64,000 nt of DNA, taken from positions 1,922,001 through 1,986,000 of the forward strand of contig JAPEHQ010000003.1 of NCBI GenBank assembly GCA_027405735.1, in the 5' to 3' direction. The notes under the pieces were generated by a model, which was given only the letters and a program-made list of their open reading frames with translations, was not told where the DNA came from and ran no database searches. Source of the stretch: Mucor racemosus. Lineage: Eukaryota > Mucoromycota > Mucoromycetes > Mucorales > Mucoraceae. A program made the translations under genes and the position numbers. Shown here one piece after another: positions 35,061-46,491 of this stretch; within the stretch, counting starts at the first letter, position 1, and every line of letters begins with the position of its first letter.

Positions 35061-37407
35061 TTATGAATGTCCAACTTCTAAATCCTCGGTTTGCCCTTCT
35101 TCTGCTTCTTGTTCCAGTAATTCTAATCGGCGAGTATCTTCGATTAATTCAATCATATCTTCGGTAGTTCCAACTGATCGCAGAAATGCATGTTTTAATA
35201 AAGTATCTGCGTCAGGTCTTTCTTCTTGATTTACAGTTGTACAAAGTTGAAGGAAATCTTTGAATTGATCAGACCAACGATCAGGTTCTTTTAATGAGGG
35301 TAAACCATTTGATACAATTAAAAACAATGCCTATAAATGCATAAATAAATGAGCTATAATTTTGGATATATAAAATGTATAAAACTTACTCTTAACGGTG
35401 GGTATTCAACGTAAGGTGGATCACCTTCTGCCATTTCAATTAGTACAACGCCTAAACTCCATATATCCACTTTAGCATTGTATTGTAAGCCTTTGATTAC
35501 TTCAGGTGCCATCCAATAAGGAGTGCCTACAATTGAATTTCTTTCAGGTTGTGATTTTGATAATTGTGCACAATGACCAAAATCAGCTTAAATGAATGCA
35601 TAAGTATGATTTTTAAGGATTAAATGATAATAATGCTTACCTAATTTAATTTCACCTCTCATGTTTAACAAGATATTGTCACTTCTAATATCTCTATGAA
35701 TACGATTTAACCGATGAATTCTACACAATGCTCTTAAAGTATCTCTAGCAACTCGAGCAATTTGATCTTCTCGCATACGAGGACTTTCAGAGATAGATAT
35801 AATATCAGCTAATGACACATCCATACATTCCATCACAACCCAAATATCGTCAGGAGTGGTATAACAGGCAATAAACTCTACTACATTTGGGTGTCTACTC
35901 ATCTTCATTGTGGTTAATTCATTTCGAATTTTACTTAATTTTTCTTGTGCAGTGTGGGGAATCTTTTTAATGGCGACAATACGTTTTGTAGTGATATGTT
36001 TAGCAGCATACATGGGACCTGACTCACCTTCTGCAATAAGAATGAGGTCGGTATATAATTTGATGGGATCTGCTGCATCCACAAGATCATCTAAAGGAAA
36101 AGAATTTAATATATTTTGCAAGTGTATATGTATATAATAATAATGATAATAATAATAATTTACCAATAAAGCTAGAATTTAAAGCTAAATGTGAATCAGT
36201 GCTGTTGTTATTAATCGAGGTATTATTATTAGTATTATAAATTGTTGTTGGATCCTCTATCTCTGGTAGAGGTGGTATATCTGTAGATGATTTAAATAAT
36301 GAGAGATGTAGTAGCTTTGATGATCTTGCACGTGATGGTGGTGCATATCCCATCGGTAACTGTTCATTTTGTTGTTGTTGTTTTTGATATTGTTCATGAT
36401 CTTGTTCATCTGAAGGTTCTTCTTCAATAGTATGTGTCGATGGAGAAGATGAAATTGTTGTTGTTGTTGAAGTAGAAGGTTTATCAGGCGATGCGTTATT
36501 TGCAGTATTTGATTGAAGTGAATCAGGCATACGTATATTATGCATCAATTTTTCAACTGTAGCTGGATTATTTTTAACCACTTCCTCAGGCACTCCCGAA
36601 GCCAATAAAATCTTTTGCCATTTGATGGGTAATCCTTTAAATCCGTATTTTCCTACTTGTACGTGCACATTATGTTGAACATTGTATGGCTTTCCAATTA
36701 ATGTAGGTGATTTTTGTAATGTATTTGGATCACCTAAAAAGAAAAAAAAAAAAAACGGGAGGTTAGAATTAGATAGGAAGGGGACCACACACCACACACC
36801 ACACAAAAAAAGAGAGCGAGGGTTATATAACCAACAAAAACACATGTTTATGCTCTCTTTTTAAATGCTAGTTGGTGATTTTGCCCAAAATAAATAATAA
36901 TAATAATAAAATGATATACATTACGTTCTGGTTTTACTGGTGAAGGTACAAGGTGAGGAGTAACATAATGTGTGTCTAAAACATCATCACTTGGTAAATT
37001 AGATTGCCATACATCGGGTAAACCCTATTCAAATGGATTAATCATACTATAGTCATATAAATATATATATAAAAATATACCATATATTTCCCACTATCTC
37101 TATTATATTCTACATGTATACCATGTTCAAATTTTGTTGGTTTGCTTATATCCAATATCTTTTCTCCAAAATTTGATGTTGCTCTACTAGTTGACCTGCT
37201 CGATATTTTTGAAGATAAAGATGTTTCTGAACGATTATTTTGTCTATACATTTTTAAACTAGATAAAGTCGACGAGGAAGTCATTTTTCGTAGACTTCTT
37301 GTTGATGAAGGTTTTTGAGAAGGTCTTCGAGAACTATGAGATGGTGTATTTCCATGTTGAAGATGGTGTTGTTCTTGTTGATTGGGCGTCGATATGGTAT
37401 TGCCCAT
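35061..37407 (-). CDS. PAK/STE20-family protein kinase with two CRIB motifs
   Basis: Exons in reading order are 37,081-37,407, 36,925-37,024, 36,164-36,733, 35,641-36,090, 35,390-35,586 and 35,061-35,330 (637 aa). All joins are in phase; the donor of the second intron (GTAATG) is chosen because it alone keeps frame. The protein starts MGNTIS, a good N-myristoylation signal. CRIB 1 is at about 87-120 ([22 protein letters not shown]) and CRIB 2 at about 154-190 ([20 protein letters not shown]). These motifs bind Cdc42/Rac-GTP. A Q/S/T-rich linker precedes the kinase domain (about 346-605), with Lys374 in VAIKK, Glu390, the HRD motif at 464-466, DFG at 484-486 and [11 protein letters not shown]. 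Odd points: the glycine loop is AEGESGPM rather than GxGxxGxV, and the catalytic loop is HRDIRSDN with Arg468 where Lys is nearly invariant. No PH domain is present, so it is not a standard Cla4. Confidence 0.9.
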
Positions 37408-37958
37408 TGATATTAATTATGAAATATATATATATAATTTATATATTATATATATATTTTACAAATCGATAATGTTTGATCCTATTGATTTTTTCTTTTT
37501 TCAGTAAAAAAAAAATATCTAAAAACGAGAAAAGATATCTTTAAAAGGGAAATCAACCAACAGAATTATGAAAAAAACTCCCTTTTTTCATTATATGGCT
37601 CGAGCCGGGTGTCTTTATAGTCGCAATTATAAATGGTACATGAAAATGGCGCCAATCATTATACAAACATTTAAGGTTTTGTGCACAGAGAAAAAAAGAA
37701 AACTCAATTTGTATAACCATAGATTTCAATGATGTGGGATATTTTTTTTATTGATCTGGTAATTGATTTCCAATGGTAACAAACGGGATACAAATATTTG
37801 GTGCCTGGTTGCTATGGTGTAGATCAAGTCATGTCCCTAGTTACCATGACAACCAAGTAATTATCAGAAAACCTGAAATGCTTTGAATGTATAATGTAGA
37901 AAAAAAGAGAAGGGGGGATATATAAACATTTAGTATTAAACGCAAAAAGACGATATAA
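37408..37958. other. Intergenic between two minus-strand genes
   Basis: It contains an AT dinucleotide run (about 37,420-37,456) just upstream of the kinase ATG, then the TUL1-like 3' end. No gene was seen. Confidence 0.6.
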
Positions 37959-40488
37959 TTAACAAGCTGGTAAATAAGCTCTGCAGACAGGACATTCCAA
38001 TTTAATTCTCATCCACTATAAACAATTTGTAAATTTTCTGATCTGAAATAAATCAATTTAAATTTTTCTTACCTTCTCCAAACATTCTGTATGAAACATG
38101 TGATGACAAGGTGTAATCATGTAATTAGTTCTTGACAACACGTTAAGACCAGAATGACCATGATTATTCGTATCTATTGGCAGCATACAAATAGCACAAT
38201 CCTTTGGTTGTTGTGATTTACTAAGTGGATCTTCTGTTGTTTCTTCATCATCCACTGATAAAATTGGATGATAATTATAGGTTTGAGGTAAATAACGAGA
38301 TGGTACAAAAAATCTAGGTCCAAATGCATCTTGAAGGAACAAAATTGCAACTTGTAGTGCAACATAAGCAACAAGAGCATATACCCAAGGTGTGCTTTGA
38401 TGCCCAATTAGATTATTTGGGCATCCATAGAAATATAAGGGAATACCTAAACGAGTTATACTCATAACTAATATATAACGATGACTAAGAGGATGTCGAC
38501 AACCTCTGAATACGTTTCGTACAATTTGTGGAACCCAGAATGAATAGAAAAAAAATGCCAATGTACCTACAATGACATTTTGTACAAACGCTGATCTGGT
38601 TACAGATTGATAAAATAAGAATAATCCGAGTAATAATACAGCGTATAGCCTATAATACAAATATGTAATATCTCGTTGATGATTTGGTTCTTCTGTTGTG
38701 TTGGGTCTTCTGACATTAGCTACAGGTATTAGATTTTCAGTATCAGGAGATTCATCGGCTGCTGGAGTAGGGGAGCTAGGTCGGATTGATTCTGGTCTTT
38801 GTATTCTCCAAACTACCAACAAATAACGCATACCAAAGATTGACACCAATACAAATGTAAAAAATGCTGCAGTTGCAAATGATATAAACACATTTTCAAT
38901 AACTACACCTGTTGTTAAATAAAGTAAACATAAATATCCATCCATAATAGCTTGCATAGCTATGGTCCAATAAGATACATTTGATACACTCTAATTGAAA
39001 TTATTTAAAGTTCGAATGAATACATATACATGAGACACAAACTATTATTCTTACCGAAGGAGTAGGAGTATATTCCATTTGATGAATCAATGAAAATATC
39101 TGAATCACAGCAATGACGCTTGCTATTCCAGCATAGGTTATAGCTTTGTTATAATAGTTCTCAATTTTAATGCCATCAGTTTTTCTACTTGATATCAGTA
39201 AATGACAGTTTGGAGAAAACATCTCGGTAGATAGCAGAAGAGGTGGAGCATCAATTGTAGAAATGCCTTGGGGAAATTGAAGTTCTTTACAGAAAGTCAA
39301 TATTACATCTACATATTGCTAGATGAGCAAATAACAAACCTCTTTCATATTCTAATAATTCAGACATTTTGATATTGGAAGGCACTGGATGCAATTGACC
39401 AAATAGTTTGAAATTGCATGTGAATGGTAAATTTGCTGTATCGTCTAATCATGCAATGTCAATTTATATCCACTAATATTATTATTTACGTTTTACCAGA
39501 TTCATCCACTCCTTGCCAATCCCAATATTTTTCTCGCTTTAATTCTTCGATTCTCTTATCAATTTGCTCGTCAATTACATTTCTAGCAGCAACTAGTGTT
39601 TCATTGGTGGGTAGCATGTGTAATAAATCATCTAAAGGAATGGCAAACCTTAATTTATATCAGTAAACATCTGTTAAATATTCTAAATATATCAATATAT
39701 TTACCCTTCTGGGACAGCCATCATATACAATGACCCGCTATTCAAAAAATGAACGCCACCTGCCAGCAATAACGCACCGTAATCGCTTTTATCTGCGTCT
39801 TTTATACGAATGTATCCCTTTAATATAAGTGTTATTATATTATATATCATTAGCATTTTTAAATTGCAAACCTCAATATAATTGATATCTTTATCTAATG
39901 TAACTACAGACTTCATATTAAGAGAAAATGAACCAGGTCCATCAAATTGGAAAGTGTTTCTCGCTTGTTCTAGTTCAGTTTTGTTGAAATCATCAGGCAC
40001 AGTTAGATTATAATTTTCCCATTCACCTAAAAAAAATGGTTTCCATGGCAACAACAAAAATCAGTTATCTGGCAACAAAATGAAACTTTTAAATGCAAAT
40101 ACCTCTAAATATGCCTGTGATATTATGATAGAAATGTGATGTAGGTGAGCCTTGAATAGACCAAAGATCCTCCAGAGCCGGTGCAGTTGTATTAGGTAAA
40201 GCCTAAATAATATTATATAAATATTTGATTCAATTTTTATCATTTAAAAGTTATTTATACATGAGTAACATTAACACCAAATGTTAGATTATTCAATAAT
40301 TCTTTTTCTTGCTGTAAATCATCTAATAAATCGCTCTTTGTTGGTTTTCCTGTTCTGACAGAACTATCGTCTGAAAAATTAAAGAACAAGAGAGAAAATA
40401 GAAATAAAAGCATATAAAAGCTAGACCTATTTACTTGCTGCCTTTGTGCCGCTCTCTGCTGTTCATTTGCTGGAGTTGTTGTATCCAT
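37959..40488 (-). CDS. TUL1: TUL1-like transmembrane RING-H2 ubiquitin ligase (DSC complex)
   Basis: Exons in reading order are 40,261-40,488, 40,103-40,202, 39,872-40,026, 39,705-39,817, 39,497-39,648, 39,340-39,444, 39,055-39,308, 38,073-38,990 and 37,959-38,015 (693 aa). Tul1/Dsc1 is the E3 of the Golgi/endosomal Dsc complex that ubiquitinates membrane proteins and, in some fungi, activates SREBP. An N-terminal membrane anchor (about 22-40) precedes a lumenal domain with N-glycosylation sites (NLTF, NVTH, NNTT-like, HNITG) and the INYIEGYIRI..GALLLAGGVHF block. Several membrane segments follow, then a C-terminal RING-H2: CAICMLPI, TPCHHMFHTECLEKW, CPVCRAYLPAC. Start 40,488 is chosen because an upstream ATG would only add residues before the anchor. 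The sixth intron as modelled is just 31 nt (39,309-39,339), so that junction is less certain. Confidence 0.88.
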
Positions 40489-40685
40489 TTTGCTATATAA
40501 AATCCAAACAAAAGAATAACTCAAGTGATGATAAAAAGATTAAAAATGCAATGGATTGAAGCTGGCCACCACGTCACAGTGATACACAACCTCTTTTTGC
40601 ATTATTAAAAAAAAAGTTATTTATAAAAACTGCAAAATTTTGGTTTCATTTCGTTTTTCTTCTTTCCAAAGATATACAAAAAAAA
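40489..40685. promoter_or_regulatory. Short bidirectional promoter (TUL1 / GVP36-like)
   Basis: Only 197 bp separate the two divergent start codons, so both promoters must lie here or overlap the 5' exons. No specific factor site is claimed. Confidence 0.55.
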
Positions 40686-42093
40686 ATGTCTACTTCTACT
40701 GCTACTACTCCAAACTTAACTCCTTCCAAGACAAATACTTCTGATGCTTCTCCAATTGAGGAGGTTGCTGCTGTTGTGGAACAAGAAACCAAGGTAAATG
40801 AAAAAGAAGAGCAAGATGTCACTTCCTCTGTTACTGCCAAGAAGCCCGAACAAGAGCAAAATGAGATTCGCGTTGTTCAAGAAGAGCCTAATGTCGATAT
40901 TACTACTAACGATAGTAACAGACGTAGTAGCGCTATCAATCCTTCTGCTATTTTGGAGACAACAATGGAAGGTTTGGCTACTATTTCCTCCAAGATTAAC
41001 CCTATCACTGAAAAACTTGGCAAGGGACTGGGCCAAGTGAGACAAGTAAGTCTTTTTTTTTTAATTATTTATCTATCCCCGCTTTTAAATTAATTGTAAT
41101 TACATTAAATTATATCAGTTTGCTCAAGAAAAGTTTGGTACAGCTGATGATATTACTGAATTACCTCAAGAATATAAAGATTTAGAAAAGGTAAGCAAGA
41201 TATCCATCATCTGATTTCAAACTCCGATGGGTTAGTCTCGAATGATGACACTTTCTATACACAAATCATCCTACGATTTCTATGTATTTGGCATACTAAA
41301 TGATCCATTATTTGATAGCGTGTCGATACAATTGCCCAAATTCACCAAAATTTTCTCAGAGTTGCCAAGATTTATAATACACCTAATTACGATTATCCCG
41401 TTCAAATTCAAGAGTCTCTCCTTGGATTTACAAACACTGTATCAAATCAGATCCAACAATTAAGAAATAAGCCTGATCGTGCACAGACAATTGAACATCC
41501 TAAAACTCTTTCTCACGCTATTGGTCGTGTTGCTATTGATGGTGCTATGGAAGTTGGTCAAGGTGATGCGTTTGGAGCTGCTCTTAATAAGCTTGGTAAT
41601 GCATCTAATAAATTAGGAGATGCTAGACTTGCAATGGATAGTGAAGTTGTTACCAAATTTAATACGCCTATGCAGGTTACACTCAAGACTGCTATTGAAG
41701 GCGCTAATAAAGCAAGACGTAATGTTCAATCGAAACGCTTAGCTCTTGATGCAGCAAAAACCGATTATCGTGAATCACCTACAGTGAAATTAGATGCCGC
41801 TCGTAATGAAGTTGAACAAGCCGAAGATCAATTCGTTGGAGCGGTAGAAGAAGCAACTCATATGATGAAAGCCGTATTAGAAGACGTGAGTATAAAATTA
41901 ATTGTGAAAATGGTTGGGGTAAAAAAATTAAATGATTATTTAGCCTGAGCCTATACGTGATTTAGCAGATTATGCTCAAATTCAACTTGCTTACTTCAAG
42001 CGAGCTCAAGATTTATTCAGTGGACTAGTACCTGAGCTTGAAGAAATTCGAGTGACTCAAGAATCCATGTATCGTGATAATGATGAACAGTAA
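40686..42093 (+). CDS. GVP36-like BAR-domain protein
   Basis: Exons are 40,686-41,045, 41,119-41,190, 41,319-41,885 and 41,944-42,093 (382 aa). The acidic, S/T-rich N-terminal 100 residues look disordered. From about residue 105 an amphipathic and helical BAR region follows: FAQEKFGTADDITELPQEYKDLEKRVDTI, VAKIYNTPNYDYPV, HAIGRVAIDGAMEVG, AIEGANKARRNVQSKRLALDAAK and IQLAYFKRAQDLFSGLVPEL. The layout matches the fungal Gvp36 family, which bends membranes in Golgi-to-endosome traffic and endocytosis. Gvp36 membership is by motif order; the BAR fold itself is well supported. The third exon starts in phase after a 128-nt intron. It is divergent from TUL1. Confidence 0.85.
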
Positions 42094-42290
42094 AATATAT
42101 ATATCATTAATCGGTCATGAACAACGGTTATATGTAAACTGTATTGTAATAAAATTGTGTAGATCACATGCCTTGCATCACCCTACTTTTGGTTTATGCT
42201 CCTCCCCCCCCCCTTAATAATAAATTCAACATAACACATTATTCTATACATTTCTTTCTTTTCTTCTCTACATTTTTTACATATTTTGAA

Positions 42291-45200
42291 ATGTTTCGTA
42301 GTTGGTTTAATACCCCTACTACTATAGATACAAAATTCGTAAATACTGAAGTTACCATGACAATTGATACAGGAAATCAGGGTGAAAAATCATTGAATAC
42401 TGCTACTACTACTAATGCAACAACTACTGATATGAATACAAATACAATGAATATGATTGTTAGCCCAAAAGTACCTCCTACAGTAAAATCAACATCTGTC
42501 AACGTCAATATGGATGATCAGAATAATTTTGTAAATAATGATTCAATCATATCATCAGAAGTTGATATGGAACCCATAAAATCAGCTTCTATATCATTAT
42601 CCATTGAATTAGCCAAAAAGACATCATTCTCTTCATTGAATAGTCCATCTAGTATTAATACAGCAGCAAGTAAACCTATATTTATGCAAAAACCAGATAA
42701 TATCACTCCGCAATCAAGTTTACCGAAATACATTACCAAGCAAACGCAACAACAACAACAACAACAACAAAGACCTTCTTCCATAGCAAGTCATTCCTCA
42801 AATTCATTGTTGCAGCGTATGGCTCATTCACCAAAAGCAGCACCCGCAGCATTCTCCACAAGTGTTTCTGCAAATGGTAAAAACAATTCACATCAAGATA
42901 ACAATGATAGAATTAATAAATCAGCGGTTATTGAAAGCTTATCAAAGCAAATCAACCCTCCTGATGTTGAGGATTTAGATGAATTGACAGAAGAAGATAT
43001 ACATAATGTTACTACAAATACTACAACACCAACTGTATCCATGAATACAACAGATGATGAAGATGATTTAGAAGATGATTTGATAGAAAATAATCAAGAA
43101 TTACAACAAAAATTAGATTCCTCACAATCATCCACGTGTGAGAATAGCATTACCTTACAAAAAGCATCTGCTGTAGAGGGAAAAAGGGATGACAAAATTA
43201 TTGGATTTTGGTCTTGGCTTGGTTTTCCATCCTCGGAAAATGATTCAAAGGTGGATGATAATACAACGAGGGGTGCAGTTACAATGGTAGAAAAGAATTT
43301 GGTGGTTAAAGGAGAAGATGTCCAAAGACACGGGATGGAGCAACGAGAAACAGAGGAAACATCCACTATTAGAGAAGAGTCAGATCAAAATAATACAACT
43401 ATTACTACAACTACAACTACAATTACTACAATTACTACAACATCTACACCCGTACCACCATCAACAGATTTGGATAAATCTGAGCAGTCTACGAAAACAA
43501 CATCATGGTCATCTTTCTTATTTCCATCTAAAACATCCTCTATTCATCAACAACAACTACAAACATCTACTAATGCAAAAACATTGACAGAAACAAATAA
43601 AAATGCACAAGAAATTGATGAAGCAATAGTAGATGACTCTACTTTAGATGCAAACCTTCGTAAAGTAAAAAGCACATCATCATTACCTTCTTCACCATTA
43701 TCAACAACGCAAACTTTACGCTATTCAGCATCTATTTCATCTTTTCAACAACCACCAAGGAAGAAAAATTTTGTATTTCCACCATTCGAATCGCAATTTC
43801 TAGAAAATGATACAGTCGACACAAATACTATTTCTACATCGGCTGCATCAACCATCACAAACATGGCAAATGGCAGTAGCAATTTAATTACTAAAGCCAT
43901 GGATGCCATTAATGCTATTTTAATACCTGCTGCTACACCACCTGCTGAAGAAGATAGTACATCTAATTGGATAGCAAAACGTATGCGAGCCAAATTTTCA
44001 AATTTTGTAGAGGATTTAAAACAATCGACATCAACAAAAGACCCTGTTCAATCTGCAATGTCTGATAAACGTATTGTAGTTGTTGGAGTTCATGGTTGGT
44101 TCCCTATGAAGGTATATCTATGAATAAATATACTTAAGATCTATATTAATCCATCATATAAATAGCTCGTGCGTAGCATGATTGGTGAACCCACAGGAAC
44201 ATCAATCAAGTTTTGTGAACAGATGGTATCGGGTATAAAACTTTATTTTGAATCGGAACACCAGATCACATTGCCTGATGATGCTATTATTATGGTTCCT
44301 TTAGAGGGTGAAGGAAAAGTCGAGGATAGAGTAAATCAGCTATATACAAAATTGGTTGATAATTCGAAATGGCTGGAAGCCGTTTCATCGGCAGATGTAG
44401 TCTTATGGGCAACACATTCACAAGGAACTCCTGTATCTATCATGTTATTGCAAAGATTATTAGAAAGAGGACACATTCATGTTATTCGACAATCGATTTG
44501 TGTTCTTGCAATGGCGGGAATTTCGAATGGTCCTTTCCCTGCTTTAAAAGGTAGCCTTATTGTCAAGGTAAAAAAAAATTGTTACAGTTTTACCATTACA
44601 ATTTACTCACTACATAATCCAGTATTTTGAAGCAGATGCCGCACGTGAATTGTTTGAATTCATGGATTGTAATAGCCCCATCTCGGTAAAATTCCGCCAA
44701 TCACTTGCCTATGTACTAAAATGCGGAACGAAGGTTGTACTCACAGGCTCTATGCAAGATCAAGTGGTACCATTGTATTCTGCTATTATGTCATCGGTTA
44801 ATCACTCTAGCATCTTGCGCTCTATTTACATTGATGGTCATATTTATTCTCAAGATGATTTTTTGATTAATTTAATTGTGTTTGCATTAAGATTACGAAA
44901 CACGGGGTTATCTGATCACGATTTATTGACGCATTTGAGTGAAGTATTAGCAGGTAGTTTATATGCATTAGAAGGTGGCCATTCTACCATTTATGAAGAG
45001 TTAGAGGTTTACATGACAGCTATCCGGTATACTTTTGAAACTGCACCTTTTGGTAAATATACTCGTCGCATGTCCTCACAACCATCATCTCAAGCAAAGA
45101 GATCAACAATAGAAGATGCTGTATTGGAGCCTTTTCAGGCAAAGCAGCAACAAAATCCATTCTATTTACCTTGGGCATTACATGCAGTATGTACGGATCC

Positions 45201-45336
45201 GCTGATTCTTGCTGATGAATTATTAAAAGATGATTTGAGGCGTTTGCTAACTCTGTTTGAACAATGGAATCCTACCAGTGCTCGATTGAGAGAGCTTAAA
45301 TTTAGATTAGATCCCCTTAGAACCATCAAGTTGTAA
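42291..45336 (+). CDS. YML020W-like alpha/beta-hydrolase-fold protein with long disordered N-terminus
   Basis: Exons are 42,291-44,111, 44,166-44,567 and 44,623-45,336 (978 aa). The first ~580 residues are low complexity (N, T, S, Q and acidic runs, one polyQ), broken by short aromatic motifs such as MFRSWF, GFWSWLGFPSSE and TTSWSSFLFPS, which may be membrane or partner anchors. The conserved C-terminal half starts at RIVVVGVHGWFPMK and continues IGEPTGTSIKF, ATHSQGTPV (possible nucleophile Ser692), LTGSMQDQVVPLYSA and ALEGGHSTIYEE, giving the Ser-Asp-His order of a hydrolase fold. These blocks match the conserved uncharacterised fungal family of yeast YML020W. Activity is unproven. ATG 42,291 is preferred over an in-frame one at 42,168 whose leader crosses a C homopolymer and looks like UTR. 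Confidence 0.8.
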
Positions 45337-46418
45337 ATTAAATTCAACTTTTTTTCGTATATACCGTATATATAACTTTACATAATTGCAATTTCATAAA
45401 TCTTATATATTTACTCGTAGTATAATTAATAAAATTTGCACTCGTATTATTTTCTAAACCTGATTATGTTTACAATGCAAAGAGCGGCATTTATTAAATG
45501 TTTTCGTTCGAATAATGCCGAAATGAATTTGTCTTTTTGAATTCTGAGGCAATTAGATAGGTTATTGAAAAAAAAAAACAATGTACATATACTTGAGATG
45601 CCACAAAGTAGTTTCTTTAAAAAAGGGTTACAGCTTTTGATATGATAAGTCGTTGATTAAATCCTGGAATATTGTTACAATTGAGATTGTAGTGATGTAA
45701 AAGAAAGTTAATACAAAATATAGATAAGAAATAAGATGAGTTTATTAATTGTTCTTTTTAAATGTTATTATTCATACTAATGTTTGTCTGTTAGAACATC
45801 TTTGATATTAACTGTATTATATAAACTTGATAATGAAATGTCTTTAATAACATCTAATGGAAAAGTTGAGTTTGTTGATTATGATGGTATGAAATGTGGT
45901 TACATCCGTGTACTTCCATGAATATGTGTTAATTTGTAATTACTGAGTAAGGATTTTTAAATATTAAACAAAGATTTAGATATTGATCCTGTCAATATTC
46001 GGTTATATTGTATTTTGTATTTATGGTAATTGAATATGTTGTTCTTTTGGCATGAGTTGTAAAATAAAATAATGGGAGATTAAATCAATAATATAATGTT
46101 TGGTAAATTTTGTGTACTTTGCCTAGAATCTGGAAATGTAATATAGTTTTTTTGGGGTTCGAGTGTCAGGTACACACAGACTTTGTGTGTAACCTTTTTA
46201 ATTAGTATAAAATATCAAAACATATAATAATAATAAAGATCATCTTTTATCTCATATATAATCTTTTGTATACATTTATTTGAATCTACTGTAAAACATA
46301 TATCTCAGCACACGACACGAGATCGATTAGCAACAACATTAATATTGGGCAAAATAAATGAAGCAAAAAATTTCGTTCATAACGTATCACGAAAATCGAC
46401 CATCGGCAAAAAAGAAAC
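45337..46418. other. Intergenic, start of the second repeat island
   Basis: AT-rich without recognisable genes or repeats, apart from a CACACAGACTTTGTGTGT dyad near 46,172-46,191. Confidence 0.55.
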
Positions 46419-46491
46419 GCTCCCGGGTGGGCTTGAACCACCAACCTCCTGATTAACAGTCAGACGCGCTAGCCAATTGCGCCACGGAAGC
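46419..46491 (-). tRNA. tRNA-Asn (anticodon GTT)
   Basis: The minus strand gives a 73-nt cloverleaf without intron. The acceptor stem is GCTTCCG with CGGGAGC (one T-G pair), the A box is TGGCGCAATTGG, the anticodon loop CTGTTAA gives GTT, and the B box is GGTTCAAGCCC. All stems pair. Flanking DNA is AT-rich. It looks intact. Confidence 0.97.

Noticed and set aside
42168..42290. Upstream in-frame ATG that would give the YML020W-like protein a hydrophobic leader
   Set aside because: The leader crosses a C homopolymer and T-rich UTR-like DNA; MFRSWF at 42,291 is a more natural start.
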